A stretch of DNA of 64,000 nucleotides from Pseudomonadota bacterium (lineage in GTDB: Bacteria; Pseudomonadota; Alphaproteobacteria; Rhodospirillales; Magnetospirillaceae): the NCBI GenBank assembly GCA_021848545.1, contig JAJZUL010000002.1:86518-150517 (forward strand). The letters are read 5' to 3'. Positions within the stretch are counted from its first letter, which is position 1, and every line of letters begins with the position of its first letter. The position numbers and the translations under genes are program-made. The notes beneath the pieces were generated by a model that made no database searches, was not told the DNA's origin, and saw only the letters and a program-made list of their open reading frames with translations. Shown here piece after piece: positions 34,107 through 42,953 of this stretch.

Positions 34107-34987
34107 GCGATCCATCCGCTTTCGGGCCATTCGCCATCTTGCGGACCGCCGCCGACCTGAGCGGCCGGGTGACCCGGTGGCGCCGGCAGGGGCGGCGGGT
34201 CGCCCTGGTGCCGACCATGGGCGCGCTCCATGACGGGCATCTGGCTTTGATCAGGGCGGCGCGGAGCGCCGCCGACCGGGTGGTGGCGTCGATCTTCGTC
34301 AATCCCACCCAGTTCGCCGAGGGCGAGGATTTCGACCGCTATCCCCGGCAGGAGGCCGAGGATGCCGCCCTGCTGGCCGAGGCGGGCTGCGACGTGCTGT
34401 TCGCGCCCCCGGTCGCCGAAATCTATCCGTCCGGTTTCGCCACCACCGTGACCGTCGCCGGCCTGTCCGAGGATTTGTGCGGCGCCGTCCGCCCCGGTCA
34501 TTTCGCCGGCGTGGCGACGGTGGTCGCCCGCCTGCTGCTGTTGTGCCGGCCCGATACGGCGCTGTTCGGCGAAAAGGATTACCAGCAGCTCGCCGTCATT
34601 CGTCGCATGGTGCGTGATCTCGCCATTCCGGTGGATATCGAGGGCGTGCCGACGATCCGCGACATTGATGGTCTGGCCCTGTCGTCGCGCAACCGCTACC
34701 TGTCGGCGTCCGAGCGCGACATCGCCCCGGCGCTGTATCGCATCCTGGGCGAGGTGGCGTCGGGTCTGGCGGAAGGCCGCGACGCGGCGTCCCTATGCGA
34801 TCGCGCCGTCCTGGCGCTGAAATCCGCCGGCTTCGGCTCCGTCGATTACGTGGCGGTGCGCGATGCCGGAACCCTGGACCCGGTTTCGCGTCTGGCCGAC
34901 CGGCCCTTGCGGATTCTCGCCGCCGCCCATCTGGGCCGCGCGCGGTTGATCGACAATATCGGCGTCGATCCCGATTCGGCGTCCTGA
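34103..34987 (+). CDS. panC: Pantothenate synthetase
   Basis: 294 residues. It joins pantoate and beta-alanine with ATP. Class I-like nucleotide-binding features are [20 protein letters not shown] (HIGH-type), [50 protein letters not shown], and [13 protein letters not shown] (KMSKS-like region). GTG at 34103 overlaps the panB stop and begins the conserved region. An in-frame ATG 13 codons upstream lies inside panB. Operon panBC, the standard order. Confidence 0.95.
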   Translation: MSDPSAFGPFAILRTAADLSGRVTRWRRQGRRVALVPTMGALHDGHLALIRAARSAADRVVASIFVNPTQFAEGEDFDRYPRQEAEDAALLAEAGCDVLFAPPVAEIYPSGFATTVTVAGLSEDLCGAVRPGHFAGVATVVARLLLLCRPDTALFGEKDYQQLAVIRRMVRDLAIPVDIEGVPTIRDIDGLALSSRNRYLSASERDIAPALYRILGEVASGLAEGRDAASLCDRAVLALKSAGFGSVDYVAVRDAGTLDPVSRLADRPLRILAAAHLGRARLIDNIGVDPDSAS

Positions 34988-35218
34988 TCGCCCGATCGAC
35001 ATAAATCAATAACAGCGCACTGTAATATTAGAGAGAGGTAATGCTCGTCTCTTTTTTCACGGCTTGATGTCAGCTTTCATGTGACCTGTGCGCATAAATA
35101 CAAATATATTTACGGGAGTTGCCATCCGCGGCGGGCGGCGCGGATGGGGAAAGACCGTGGTTTGCGTTTGGGGCCGACAAGGCGATGCGCGATCCGGCCT
35201 GCCAGGAGGAGAGCCATC

Positions 35219-37702
35219 ATGGACGCCATCTCTACCGTTCCTTTCGGAATTGAGGAGGATTTTCTGACGGGAATCGACGCCCTTGATGCCGATCACCGCC
35301 GGCTGGCCGAATTGATCGCCCGGGCCGACGCCCCATGGGTCGGGTACAAGGATCTGCGGTTGCTCTGCGACGAAGTGGTCGAGTACGTCAAACTCCACTT
35401 CCGGCGCGAGGAAAGCCTGCTGGCCGTCTGCCGCTATCCCGATCTGGCGGCTCACCGACAGGAACACGCCGGGTTCGAGGCGCGCCTGGCGGCCTTCATG
35501 GATCGTCTGACGCCGGAATCCCCGCCTTCCGCCGCGACCGAATTGTCGGGACTGCTTCACGATTGGTTCGACACCCACGTCCGGGGCGCCGATCAGGCCT
35601 GCGTGCCGCTGTTGCGCGCCCGTCTGCGGGTGGGCTGGCTGGGCCGTCTCAGGGTGGCGCGTCTGCTTCCCGCCTTGATCGCCCTGGTGGCGGTACCGCT
35701 GATCGCTTTGGCCGGCGTGTCCCTGTCCCATGCCGTCGATCGCATGCGCCAGGCCTCGCTGTCCACCCGGGCCAATCAGGTGATCGATCGGGCCATCACC
35801 TTTGTCGGCGATGTTCAGGCCGAACGCGACATGGCCGTCGCCGCCCTGACCCAATCCAGGATCGGGGCGCCGTCGGGGCTGGCCGCCCGCCGGGCGGCGA
35901 CCGACGTTGCCTATCGGACCCTTGTCGTCTCGATGCGCGGCATGGCCCGGGCGCCGTCGGTCACCAAGGCCCTGGCGGCGGCGCGCAAGAATTTCGTGGC
36001 CTCCCGGACTGAAATCGACGCCGGATTCAAACAGACCTTGGCGGCGCGGCCCTGGTCGCTGGTCGGTGATTGGCTGAATGCCGCCGATCAGATGAACGAT
36101 ACCGTCACCCGGGGCAGTGAAACCCTGGTCCTGGGCGCCGTCAGCGGGCCTTTGGCCACCCTGATTCAGGCCCGCCATATGGCCGGCATCCTGGGGGGCC
36201 TGATCGGTCGCGAACGGTTGCAGATCGCCAAGATCCTGCAGGCCGGCGCGGCGGTGACCCCCGCCGATCTGCCGTCTCTGGTTCTGTTGGCCGGCCGAAT
36301 GAAGACCGCCTGGCAGGCGGTTCTGGCCGGTCGCAGCGCCGGGGTCTATTCCCCGGCGGTGAACGCGGCCCTGGCCAAGGCGGATACCGCCCTGGCCAAG
36401 CTCGATTCCATGCGCCGCACGGTCTGGGCCTCGGCCAATGACGGCATGCCGCCCTTCATCGGCGCCAAGGATTGGGTGGCCGGGTCGAAAGCGACGGCGT
36501 CGGCCGTCGCCGGTGTGGTGGCGGCGCTGGGCCAACAGGCCGATGACGCCGCCGCCGGACAGCGTCGCGGCGCCACCGAGGCGCTGCTGGTGACCGTGAT
36601 CCTGGGGGTTCTCGGCGTTGTCGCCGCCCTGTACGCGCTGGTGGTGATGGTGCGCCGGGTGGCGCGCCCCATGGACCAGCTGACCGGGGCGATGAGCGCG
36701 CTGGCCGGCGGTGACGTCGATGCCAGTTTCGCCACCCGCCATCCCGACGAATTGGGGGTTCTGGCCGAAGCCTTTTTGCGGTTCAAGGAGGCTTTCGTCC
36801 GCAATCGCCATGAAAAACTGGCCAAGGAATTGGAGGCCGACGAGCAAAGCGCCGGCCGCCGGCGGACCGATAGTCTGGCCGGCCGGTTCGAGACCACCAT
36901 GCAATCGGTGCTGGCGGCCATGGACGGCGCCGTGGAAACCCTGCATCAATCGGCCCAATCCATGTCGGGCAATGCCCAGGAAACCGACCGCCGGACGGCG
37001 GCGGTCCTGACCGCCACCGAACAGGCCAACGACAACATCCAGACCGTGGCCCGTGCCGGCGGCGAGCTGCGTTCGTCGATTGAGGAAATCAGCGCCCAGG
37101 TCGGCCGTTCCGCCGATGTGGCGCGGGACGCCGCGGCCGAAACCGAAGCCGTCGACAGCCGTATCGCCCGTCTGGCCGAATCGGTGGGGCGAATCGGCGA
37201 AATCGTCGAGTTGATCAACGGCATCGCCGCCCAGACCAATCTTCTGGCCCTGAACGCCACCATCGAGGCGGCGCGGGCCGGCGAAGCCGGCAAGGGCTTC
37301 GCCGTGGTCGCCGGCGAGGTCAAGGGGCTGGCCAACCAGACCGGCAAGGCCACCGAGGAGATCGCCGCCCAGATCGCCGATATTCAAAAGGAAACGGACG
37401 GCACCGTCGACGCCATCCGCTCGGTGTCCCAGACCATCCGCTCCTTGAGCGAAATGGCCACCGGCCTGGCCGGCGCGGTCGAGGAGCAATCGGCCGCCAC
37501 CGCCGAAATCGCCCGCAATGTGGAGCATGCCTCGGCCATGACCGCCGAAGTCGCGGACAATGTGGCCCAGGTGGCGACGGCGGCGGGCGAAACCGGACGG
37601 ATGGCCGGCGAGGTGTTCGAAGCGACCGACCGGCTGGCCGCCGAAAGCCGGCATATGGCGGAGGAAGTGGCGGAATTCCTGACGGGCATGCGCTCGATCT
37701 GA
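35219..37702 (+). CDS. Methyl-accepting chemotaxis protein with N-terminal hemerythrin domain
   Basis: 827 residues. Residues 10-130 are a bacteriohemerythrin domain with all seven di-iron ligands in place: His26 (DADHRRL), His60 and Glu64 (LHFRREES), His79 and His83 (AHRQEHAGF), His120 and Asp125 (DTHVRGAD). A transmembrane helix (about 148-171) leads to a roughly 280-residue sensor region that begins [16 protein letters not shown], resembling a nitrate-sensing NIT domain. A second helix (about 455-478), a HAMP linker and the MCP signalling domain ([20 protein letters not shown] hairpin region) follow. The hemerythrin would sit in the cytoplasm and bind oxygen. The receptor may link oxygen and a periplasmic anion to the flagellar motor. 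GGAGGAGAG precedes the ATG. Confidence 0.92.
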   Translation: MDAISTVPFGIEEDFLTGIDALDADHRRLAELIARADAPWVGYKDLRLLCDEVVEYVKLHFRREESLLAVCRYPDLAAHRQEHAGFEARLAAFMDRLTPESPPSAATELSGLLHDWFDTHVRGADQACVPLLRARLRVGWLGRLRVARLLPALIALVAVPLIALAGVSLSHAVDRMRQASLSTRANQVIDRAITFVGDVQAERDMAVAALTQSRIGAPSGLAARRAATDVAYRTLVVSMRGMARAPSVTKALAAARKNFVASRTEIDAGFKQTLAARPWSLVGDWLNAADQMNDTVTRGSETLVLGAVSGPLATLIQARHMAGILGGLIGRERLQIAKILQAGAAVTPADLPSLVLLAGRMKTAWQAVLAGRSAGVYSPAVNAALAKADTALAKLDSMRRTVWASANDGMPPFIGAKDWVAGSKATASAVAGVVAALGQQADDAAAGQRRGATEALLVTVILGVLGVVAALYALVVMVRRVARPMDQLTGAMSALAGGDVDASFATRHPDELGVLAEAFLRFKEAFVRNRHEKLAKELEADEQSAGRRRTDSLAGRFETTMQSVLAAMDGAVETLHQSAQSMSGNAQETDRRTAAVLTATEQANDNIQTVARAGGELRSSIEEISAQVGRSADVARDAAAETEAVDSRIARLAESVGRIGEIVELINGIAAQTNLLALNATIEAARAGEAGKGFAVVAGEVKGLANQTGKATEEIAAQIADIQKETDGTVDAIRSVSQTIRSLSEMATGLAGAVEEQSAATAEIARNVEHASAMTAEVADNVAQVATAAGETGRMAGEVFEATDRLAAESRHMAEEVAEFLTGMRSI

Positions 37703-37726
37703 ACTTTTATTTCGGATGGCCGCTCG

Positions 37727-37797
37727 TTCAATGCGCGCCGGAGCGACGCGTCCAAGATTGAGCCAGACGTTTCAGATTTCAGGCGCGTCGCTCTAAG
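37727..37797. repeat. R2-family palindromic module at the tetR 3' end
   Basis: CCGGAGCGACGCGTCCAAGA pairs imperfectly with TTTCAGGCGCGTCGCTCT. It is the inverted counterpart of 9630-9690. The right edge (CTCTAAG) contains the TAG stop of the minus-strand TetR gene. Confidence 0.75.
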
Positions 37798-38488
37798 CGG
37801 ATTTTTCGGGCCCGTAGGCGCGGACCATGACGTCGACGGCGGCCATCACGGTGGTGACGGCGTCGCGGCCTTGGGGCAGCGGCAGGCCCAGCAGCTCGCG
37901 GTTGAAGATTTCGGCCCGCATCATGGCGGCGAACTGGTCGGCGGCGACCCATGGATCGGGCACCGACAGCGCCCCGCGCCGGGTCAGTTCCGCGAACATC
38001 GCCGCCAAACGGGTCTTGCCCTGACCCGGCCCCACCTCCCAGAAGGCGCGGGCGAGGTCGGGATGGCGGGCCGCCTCGGCCACCACCACCCGATAGGTGG
38101 CCAGGGTTTCGGGCGCCATCAGAAACGCCATCAGGCGGGTGCCGACCATGGTGAGAACGGTGCGGGCGTCGCCGACCGGCCACGAATCGGGAACGATCGG
38201 GTCGCGGTCGCAGCGCCGATTGATGACGGCGGCGAACAAATCGTCCTTGCCGGCGAAATGGGCGTAGATCGTCGCCTTGGACACGCCCGCGCGGCTGGCG
38301 ACCAGATCCATGCTGGTGGCGGCGTATCCCAAATCGAGAAAACAAGTCTGCGCCGCATCCAGAACCGCTTCGCGTTTACGGCTGGGCCGGCAGCATGAAT
38401 GGCGGGTCCCGGCGTCGCCTTGCGCTGTGGACTCGCCGTGCGCTGTGGACTCACCTTGCGCTGTGGAATCGCGTGTCGCAATCTGCAT
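37793..38488 (-). CDS. TetR/AcrR family transcriptional regulator
   Basis: 231 residues. The N-terminal DNA-binding domain, REAVLDAAQTCFLDLGYAAT through MDLVASRAGVSKATIYAHFAG and KDDLFAAVINRRC, is unmistakable. The C-terminal ligand domain (AEAARHPDLARAFWEVGPG) belongs to the AefR-like group with a C-terminal TetR_C domain. Before the DNA-binding domain is an unusual hydrophilic leader with three copies of a STAQGE/STAHGE hexapeptide, encoded by an 18-bp tandem repeat, so the ATG at 38488 may not be the only start. The regulated genes are not evident. The divergent neighbour is hprK, beyond an inserted R1 element. Confidence 0.86.
   Translation of the reverse strand: MQIATRDSTAQGESTAHGESTAQGDAGTRHSCCRPSRKREAVLDAAQTCFLDLGYAATSMDLVASRAGVSKATIYAHFAGKDDLFAAVINRRCDRDPIVPDSWPVGDARTVLTMVGTRLMAFLMAPETLATYRVVVAEAARHPDLARAFWEVGPGQGKTRLAAMFAELTRRGALSVPDPWVAADQFAAMMRAEIFNRELLGLPLPQGRDAVTTVMAAVDVMVRAYGPEKSA
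38419..38472. repeat. Three tandem 18-bp repeats in the tetR 5' end
   Basis: The unit CTTGCGCTGTGGACTCGC is repeated three times with one to three changes, in frame. It encodes a repeated Ser-Thr-Ala-Gln/His-Gly-Glu. Copy number could vary between strains. Confidence 0.85.
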
Positions 38489-38810
38489 AAGGTCAAGCCT
38501 AACCCATGGATGATCCAGGGGGAACGGCAAAGATGACAGATCAGGTGAAGGCGACTTGGAGCGGAGCCCCCAGGGTAATCGGGTGAAGGCGCGTTGGAGC
38601 GGAGCGACTAGGCCGTTGAGGCCGCCGCAGCGTGCGGAGAGGCTCCATCGGGGCCTCGGAGCGCAAGCGAGGATAGCCAAGGGCGCGGACGCGCCCGCCC
38701 GGCGATTGAGGGAAATAGACATAATGCAGGGGAAGCGGGGTCACCCGATTCCCCTGGCGGAGCCCCAGGCCGCGATTGACTTGGCCCCCGGACGGTACCA
38801 CTCTGCCGGC
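38489..38810. other. Gene-free tetR-hprK intergenic region
   Basis: 322 bases between divergent genes. It holds the start-proximal DNA of tetR, a 27-base fragment of an old R1 copy (38541-38567), a complete R1 miniature element with target duplications (38562-38765) and about 45 bases before hprK. I see no convincing promoter motif. Confidence 0.7.
38570..38757. mobile_element. R1 miniature inverted-repeat element (MITE), complete copy with target duplication
   Basis: 188 bp. The left end CCAGGGTAATCGGGTGA and the complement of the right end CCAGGGGAATCGGGTGA match at 16 of 17 positions. The flanks are the identical octamer CGGAGCCC at 38562-38569 and 38758-38765. It differs from the copy at 47270-47457 at only two positions. 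It encodes no transposase. The short open frames crossing it are not genes. Confidence 0.87.
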
Positions 38811-39254
38811 ATGCTGCTTGTGCATGGCACCACGGTCGCATTGGGACCGAAGGGCGTTCTGATCCGCGGCCCCTCGGGCAGCGGAAAGTCCGACCTGGCC
38901 CTGCGGCTGATCGACGGCGGCGCCGTCCTGGTGGCCGACGACCAGACCGAGATCGTCCTTGAGGGCGGCATACCGGCGGCGCGGCCGCCTTCTGTCTTGG
39001 CCGGACTTCTGGAGGTCCGCGGTATGGGGATCGTTCGCATGGCCTATCTGGCGTCGGTGCCGCTGGCGCTTGTCGTCGATCTGGTTCCGGCAACCCAGGT
39101 GGACCGCATGCCCGGCCCCGCCGCCGCGGATCTGCTCGGCGTGGCGGTGCCATCCTTGCATCTGGCGGCGTTCGAGGCGGCCACCCCCGCCAAGATTCGC
39201 CTGGCGGCGCGAAATCCGGTCGTGATCGACGATTTGGAAAGCGATCCCCGATGA
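38811..39254 (+). CDS. hprK: HPr kinase/phosphorylase, short alphaproteobacterial form
   Basis: 147 residues, about half of the Gram-positive enzyme, as is normal in alphaproteobacteria. It phosphorylates HPr on the regulatory serine. The P-loop GPSGSGKSDLALRLID is followed by VLVADDQTEI and the family signature RGMGIVRMAYLASVPLALVVDL with DLVPATQVDRMP. ATG at 38811 gives the conserved LLVHGTTVALG start. The R1 miniature element sits about 45 bases upstream and may affect expression. It overlaps rapZ by four bases in the operon hprK-rapZ-EIIA-HPr-EI. Confidence 0.92.
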   Translation: MLLVHGTTVALGPKGVLIRGPSGSGKSDLALRLIDGGAVLVADDQTEIVLEGGIPAARPPSVLAGLLEVRGMGIVRMAYLASVPLALVVDLVPATQVDRMPGPAAADLLGVAVPSLHLAAFEAATPAKIRLAARNPVVIDDLESDPR

Positions 39255-40183
39255 CACCATCCGACGTGACGAACGGCCCCGCCAGCGAGGCCGGACGGCT
39301 GATCATCGTCACCGGCATGTCGGGCGCCGGCAAGACCCTGGCCCTGAAGGCGCTGGAGGATATGGGATTCGAGGCGGTGGACAATCTGCCGCTGTCGCTT
39401 CTGGGAAATCTGGTCCGCCCGGAAGGCGACATGCCGCGCCGGCTGGCCATCGGCATCGACATCCGCACCCGCGATTTCGGCGTCGAGCCCTTTCTCGCCG
39501 AGGTCGACCGGCTGACGGCCGATCGCGGCATTTCCGTCCGGGTGATTTTCCTCGATTGCGACGACGAGGTGCTGACGCGGCGTTATACCGAAACCCGCCG
39601 GCGCCACCCTTTGGCCGTGGACCGTCCCCTGGTGGACGGCATCCATCGCGAGCGCGCCCTGGTGGCCGATTTGAGGACGCGCCCCGACATCGTCGTGATC
39701 GACACCTCGACCCTGCCGCCGGCCGAATTCAAGCGGGTGCTGGCGCTGCGGCTGGGGCTGGAGGCGGATCGGGGGCTGGTGGTGTTCGTCACCTCCTTCG
39801 CCTATCGCAACGGCCTGCCGCGCGAGGCCGATCTGGTGTTCGACGCCCGTTTTCTCACCAATCCCCATTATGTCGAGGATTTGCGCCCCAAGACCGGGCG
39901 CGACGCCGAGGTCGCCGCCTATATCGCCGCCGATCCGGTCTTCGATTCGTTCTTCACCGCCCTGACCAATCTGCTGGCGCCGCTTTTGCCGCGTTTCGCC
40001 GCCGAGGGTAAATCCTATCTGACCATCGCCATCGGTTGCACCGGCGGACGCCACCGTTCGGTCTTCGTCGCCGAGCATCTATCGGACTGGCTAAGGGAAC
40101 GGGGCGCGCGGGTCGAGTTGCGCCATCGCGAACTGGGTGGAACTGGACGGCGGAATCCGTCTCTAATCAATGACCCGCTCTAA
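39251..40183 (+). CDS. rapZ: RNase adapter protein RapZ
   Basis: 310 residues. A P-loop protein that in enterobacteria presents the small RNA GlmZ to RNase E. In alphaproteobacteria it also lies beside PTS genes. The Walker motif is IIVTGMSGAGKTLALKALED. It is followed by DNLPLSLLGNLV, IGIDIRTRDFG, RVIFLDCDDEVLTRRYTETR, HPLA, SFAYRNGLPREADLVFDARFL (family signature) and IGCTGGRHRSVFVAEHL. ATG at 39251 overlaps hprK. The stop, TAA, lies in the motif CTCTAAAACCGGATGCGA, another palindrome edge. Confidence 0.94.
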   Translation: MTPSDVTNGPASEAGRLIIVTGMSGAGKTLALKALEDMGFEAVDNLPLSLLGNLVRPEGDMPRRLAIGIDIRTRDFGVEPFLAEVDRLTADRGISVRVIFLDCDDEVLTRRYTETRRRHPLAVDRPLVDGIHRERALVADLRTRPDIVVIDTSTLPPAEFKRVLALRLGLEADRGLVVFVTSFAYRNGLPREADLVFDARFLTNPHYVEDLRPKTGRDAEVAAYIAADPVFDSFFTALTNLLAPLLPRFAAEGKSYLTIAIGCTGGRHRSVFVAEHLSDWLRERGARVELRHRELGGTGRRNPSLINDPL

Positions 40184-40255
40184 AACCGGATGCGATCCGG
40201 TCGGATCGCTTGTGCGACGTGCTCTCTCAAGGCGGGATTCCAGGGGAAGGGATCG

Positions 40256-40663
40256 ATGATCGGAATGGTTCTGGTAACCCACGGGCGTCTGGCGCAAGAA
40301 TTGATAGCGGCGCTGGAACATGTGGTGGGGGCGCAGCCCAACACCGCCGCCGTCTGTATCGGAGCGGACGACGACATGGAGCAGCGACGCGAAGATATTC
40401 TGTCCAACGTGGCCAAATGCGACGATGGCGGCGGGGTGGTGGTATTGACCGACATGTTCGGTGGCACGCCATCGAACTTGGCGATCTCGATCATGGACAA
40501 GGCCAATGTCGAGGTGATCGCCGGCGTCAATTTGCCCATGCTGATCAAGCTGGCCACCGTACGGCATTCCGAACCGTTGGCCGAAGCGGTGATCTCGGCG
40601 CAGGATGCGGGACGCAAATACATCAACGTCGCCTCCAAACTTCTGGACCAGGAACGCCGATGA
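40256..40663 (+). CDS. PTS IIA component, mannose family (EIIA-Man)
   Basis: 135 residues. A soluble IIA phosphocarrier: the phosphorylated histidine is His9 in IGMVLVTHGRLAQELI, and the family motif VVVLTDMFGGTPSNLAIS follows. No PTS permease lies nearby, so it probably functions in signalling rather than sugar uptake, as in the alphaproteobacterial PTS-Ntr. GGGGAAGG precedes the ATG at 40256 by five bases. It overlaps the HPr gene by four bases. The 72-base gap after rapZ contains a palindromic motif (CCGGATGCGATCCGG). Confidence 0.91.
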   Translation: MIGMVLVTHGRLAQELIAALEHVVGAQPNTAAVCIGADDDMEQRREDILSNVAKCDDGGGVVVLTDMFGGTPSNLAISIMDKANVEVIAGVNLPMLIKLATVRHSEPLAEAVISAQDAGRKYINVASKLLDQERR

Positions 40664-40959
40664 GCCCGCACGAAACCACCGTCAAGGGCGAGGAACGGCG
40701 ACAAACCGCCACCATCAGCAACCGCCGCGGTCTGCATGCGCGGGCCGCGGCCAAATTCGTCAAATTGTGCGCCACGTTCGACGCCCAGGTGACGGTTTCC
40801 CATCGCGGCACCGAGGTTTCGGGCCTGTCGATCATGGGCCTGATGATGCTGGCCGCCGCGCCGGGATGCAGTATCGAATTGAAGGCGGCCGGCCCTCAGG
40901 CGGATGCGGCCCTGGCGGGACTGACCGCCCTGATCGACCAGAAGTTCGACGAGGACTGA
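40660..40959 (+). CDS. HPr phosphocarrier protein
   Basis: 99 residues. Small phosphocarrier between EI and EIIA. The active-site histidine is in NRRGLHARAAAKFVKL, and the regulatory serine targeted by HprK is in VSGLSIMGLMMLAA. Ten extra N-terminal residues precede the usual start. The gene overlaps EIIA by four bases (ATGA) and is followed 30 bases later by EI. Having HprK, HPr, EI and EIIA together without a permease identifies a regulatory PTS. Confidence 0.93.
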   Translation: MSPHETTVKGEERRQTATISNRRGLHARAAAKFVKLCATFDAQVTVSHRGTEVSGLSIMGLMMLAAAPGCSIELKAAGPQADAALAGLTALIDQKFDED

Positions 40960-40989
40960 GGCGCAACGGATACGCCGGGAGGGGGGGAC

Positions 40990-42819
40990 ATGACCTTTAC
41001 ACCGCCGACGACACCACCCGCCGATCCCGAGGGCGAGTCCGACGCCAAGGCCGACCTGCTGTTGCCGGCGCCGCCGGCGGAGCAGGTGCTGGAGGGCATG
41101 GCCATCAGCCGCGGGATCGCCATCGGTACCGTCTATCGCCACGATTCCGAAACGGTGAGCGTCCCCGAATACCGCATCGCCGCCAACCGGGTGCCGGCGG
41201 AAATCCAGCGCTTCGTCGATGCCGTCGAACGCACCGTCTGGCAGGTGGAGCAGCTTCGGGCCAAGGCCCGCGACATCAAGGGACCGGCCGGCGAGGAAAT
41301 GGGCTATCTGCTCGAAGCCTACGGCCAGATGCTGCACGGCTCGCGGCTGGTCCGGGGCGTCATCGCCCGCGTCGATGACGAACGGCTCAACGCCGAGGCG
41401 GCGCTCCGGCGCGAAATCGCCGAGATCGCCCGTGGTTTCGCCGCCATGGAAGACAGCTACCTCTCCGCCCGCGCCGACGATATCCGCGATATCGGCCACC
41501 GGCTGCTCCGCAATCTGACCGGCGCCCCCCATCGGCCGTTTTCCGTGCTGCCGCGGCGGGCGGTGATCTGCGCCGACGAACTGACCCCGGCCGATACCGC
41601 CCTGCTCGATCCCGACCATGTGGCGGGCATCGCCACCGTGCTGGGCGGCGCCGAAAGCCACACCGCCATCATGGCCCGGTCGCTGGGGCTGCCCGCCGTG
41701 CTGGGGGTGGGCGACATCATGGCGGAAGCCCGGCCGGGCGCCACGGTGATCGTCGATGGCGGCCAGGGAAAGGTGATCGTCAATCCTTCGCCGAAGACGC
41801 TGGCGCTGTACCGCAAAAAACGCGCCGATTATCTGCGCCAACGCCGCGCCCTGGCCCGGCTGCGCGACGTGCCGGCGGTCACCCGCGACGGCAGCCGCAT
41901 CATTTTGCAGGCCAATGTCGAACTGCCCTCGGAAGTGGCGTCGGTGCTGGATTCGGGGGCCGAGGGCATCGGCCTGCTGCGCTCGGAATTCCTGTATATG
42001 AACCGTCCCGACATCCCCGGCGAGGACGAGCAATACACGGTGTTGCGCGATCTGGTCCGGGCCATGGAAGGCCGCCCGGTGACCATCCGCACCCTCGACC
42101 TGGGCGGCGACAAGCTGGCGGGGGGATTGAACATCCATCCCGGCCCCAATCCGGCCCTGGGATTGCGGGCGGTGCGCCTGTCCCTGTCGCATCCGGAATT
42201 GCTTCGTACCCAGATGCGGGCGATCTTAAGGGTCTCGGCTCACGGTCCGGTCCGCATCCTGGTGCCGATGGTGGCCACCGTCGAGGAAATCCGTCTGGTT
42301 CAGGCGGCCCGCGACGAAGCGGCCGAAACGTTACGACGGCGCGGCGTGGCCATCGCCGACCCGCCGCCGCCTCTGGGCGTGATGATCGAGGTGCCGGGCG
42401 CGGCGCTGGGCGCCGACGCCCTGGCCTGGCACGCCGATTTCTTTTCCATCGGCACCAACGACCTGACCCAGTACACCCTGGCCATCGACCGCGCCGACGA
42501 AGCGGTGGCCCATCTCTATAATCCGCTGCATCCCGCCGTGCTGCGTCTGATCCAGTTCTCGGCGGAAGCGGCGTTGCGCGCCCGCATCCCGGTCAGCCTG
42601 TGCGGCGAGGTGGCGGGCGATCCCCGCTTCACCGCCTTGTTGACCGGGCTGGGCATCCGCGACCTGTCCATGTCGGCCACCAACGTCGCCGTGGTCAAAC
42701 AGCGGGTCCGCACCATGGATCTGATGGCCGCCACGAGGCGGGCGCGGGTGATCATGGATCAGAGCGATTCGGCCCGCATCGTCCAATTGCTCGACAGCTT
42801 CAACGCCGGCGAGGAATAG
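40990..42819 (+). CDS. ptsI: PTS enzyme I (phosphoenolpyruvate-protein phosphotransferase)
   Basis: 609 residues. It takes phosphate from PEP and passes it to HPr. The N-terminal domain begins EGMAISRGIAIGTVYRHDSE. The phosphohistidine is in LGGAESHTAIMARSLGLPAV (around residue 224). The PEP-binding barrel shows EGIGLLRSEFLYMNR, IRTLDLGGDKLAGGLN, GVMIEVPGAALGADAL, FFSIGTNDLTQYTLAIDR and the catalytic cysteine in VSLCGEVAGDP. No GAF domain precedes it, so it resembles PtsI rather than the nitrogen-type PtsP. About 30 extra N-terminal residues rich in Pro and Glu are present. The TAG stop is part of a palindromic repeat edge (AATAGAGCGGC). Confidence 0.93.
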   Translation: MTFTPPTTPPADPEGESDAKADLLLPAPPAEQVLEGMAISRGIAIGTVYRHDSETVSVPEYRIAANRVPAEIQRFVDAVERTVWQVEQLRAKARDIKGPAGEEMGYLLEAYGQMLHGSRLVRGVIARVDDERLNAEAALRREIAEIARGFAAMEDSYLSARADDIRDIGHRLLRNLTGAPHRPFSVLPRRAVICADELTPADTALLDPDHVAGIATVLGGAESHTAIMARSLGLPAVLGVGDIMAEARPGATVIVDGGQGKVIVNPSPKTLALYRKKRADYLRQRRALARLRDVPAVTRDGSRIILQANVELPSEVASVLDSGAEGIGLLRSEFLYMNRPDIPGEDEQYTVLRDLVRAMEGRPVTIRTLDLGGDKLAGGLNIHPGPNPALGLRAVRLSLSHPELLRTQMRAILRVSAHGPVRILVPMVATVEEIRLVQAARDEAAETLRRRGVAIADPPPPLGVMIEVPGAALGADALAWHADFFSIGTNDLTQYTLAIDRADEAVAHLYNPLHPAVLRLIQFSAEAALRARIPVSLCGEVAGDPRFTALLTGLGIRDLSMSATNVAVVKQRVRTMDLMAATRRARVIMDQSDSARIVQLLDSFNAGEE

Positions 42820-42948
42820 AGCGGCTGCCTTAACGCCGCTCTTGCGCCCATTGAGGGCGCGGCCAAGCGCGCGGACGCGCGCACTTAGGCAGAGGGAAAA
42901 ACAAAACGGCCTAGAGTGTGATGCCCATTTAGGGCATCACACTCTAGG
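42817..42948. repeat. Mosaic palindromic intergenic repeat (family R2), copy 4
   Basis: It begins at the ptsI stop (TAGAGCGGC ... GCCGCTCT hairpin). It continues through TTGCGCCCATTGAGGGCGCG and the palindrome CCAAGCGCGCGGACGCGCGC, then AGGCAGAGGG. It ends in a 17-bp perfect hairpin (42910-42926 with 42932-42948, loop ATTTA) nearly identical to that at 4236-4276. It lies between the convergent ptsI and folD genes. Confidence 0.8.
42910..42948. terminator. 17-bp perfect hairpin between ptsI and folD
   Basis: CCTAGAGTGTGATGCCC pairs with GGGCATCACACTCTAGG. Its position between convergent genes suits a bidirectional terminator, although there is no long T-run. Confidence 0.5.
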
Positions 42949-42953
42949 GATTC

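Noticed and set aside
38419..38472. CRISPR-like repeats
   Set aside because: Only three contiguous 18-bp units without spacers, and inside a reading frame. No cas genes occur in the window.
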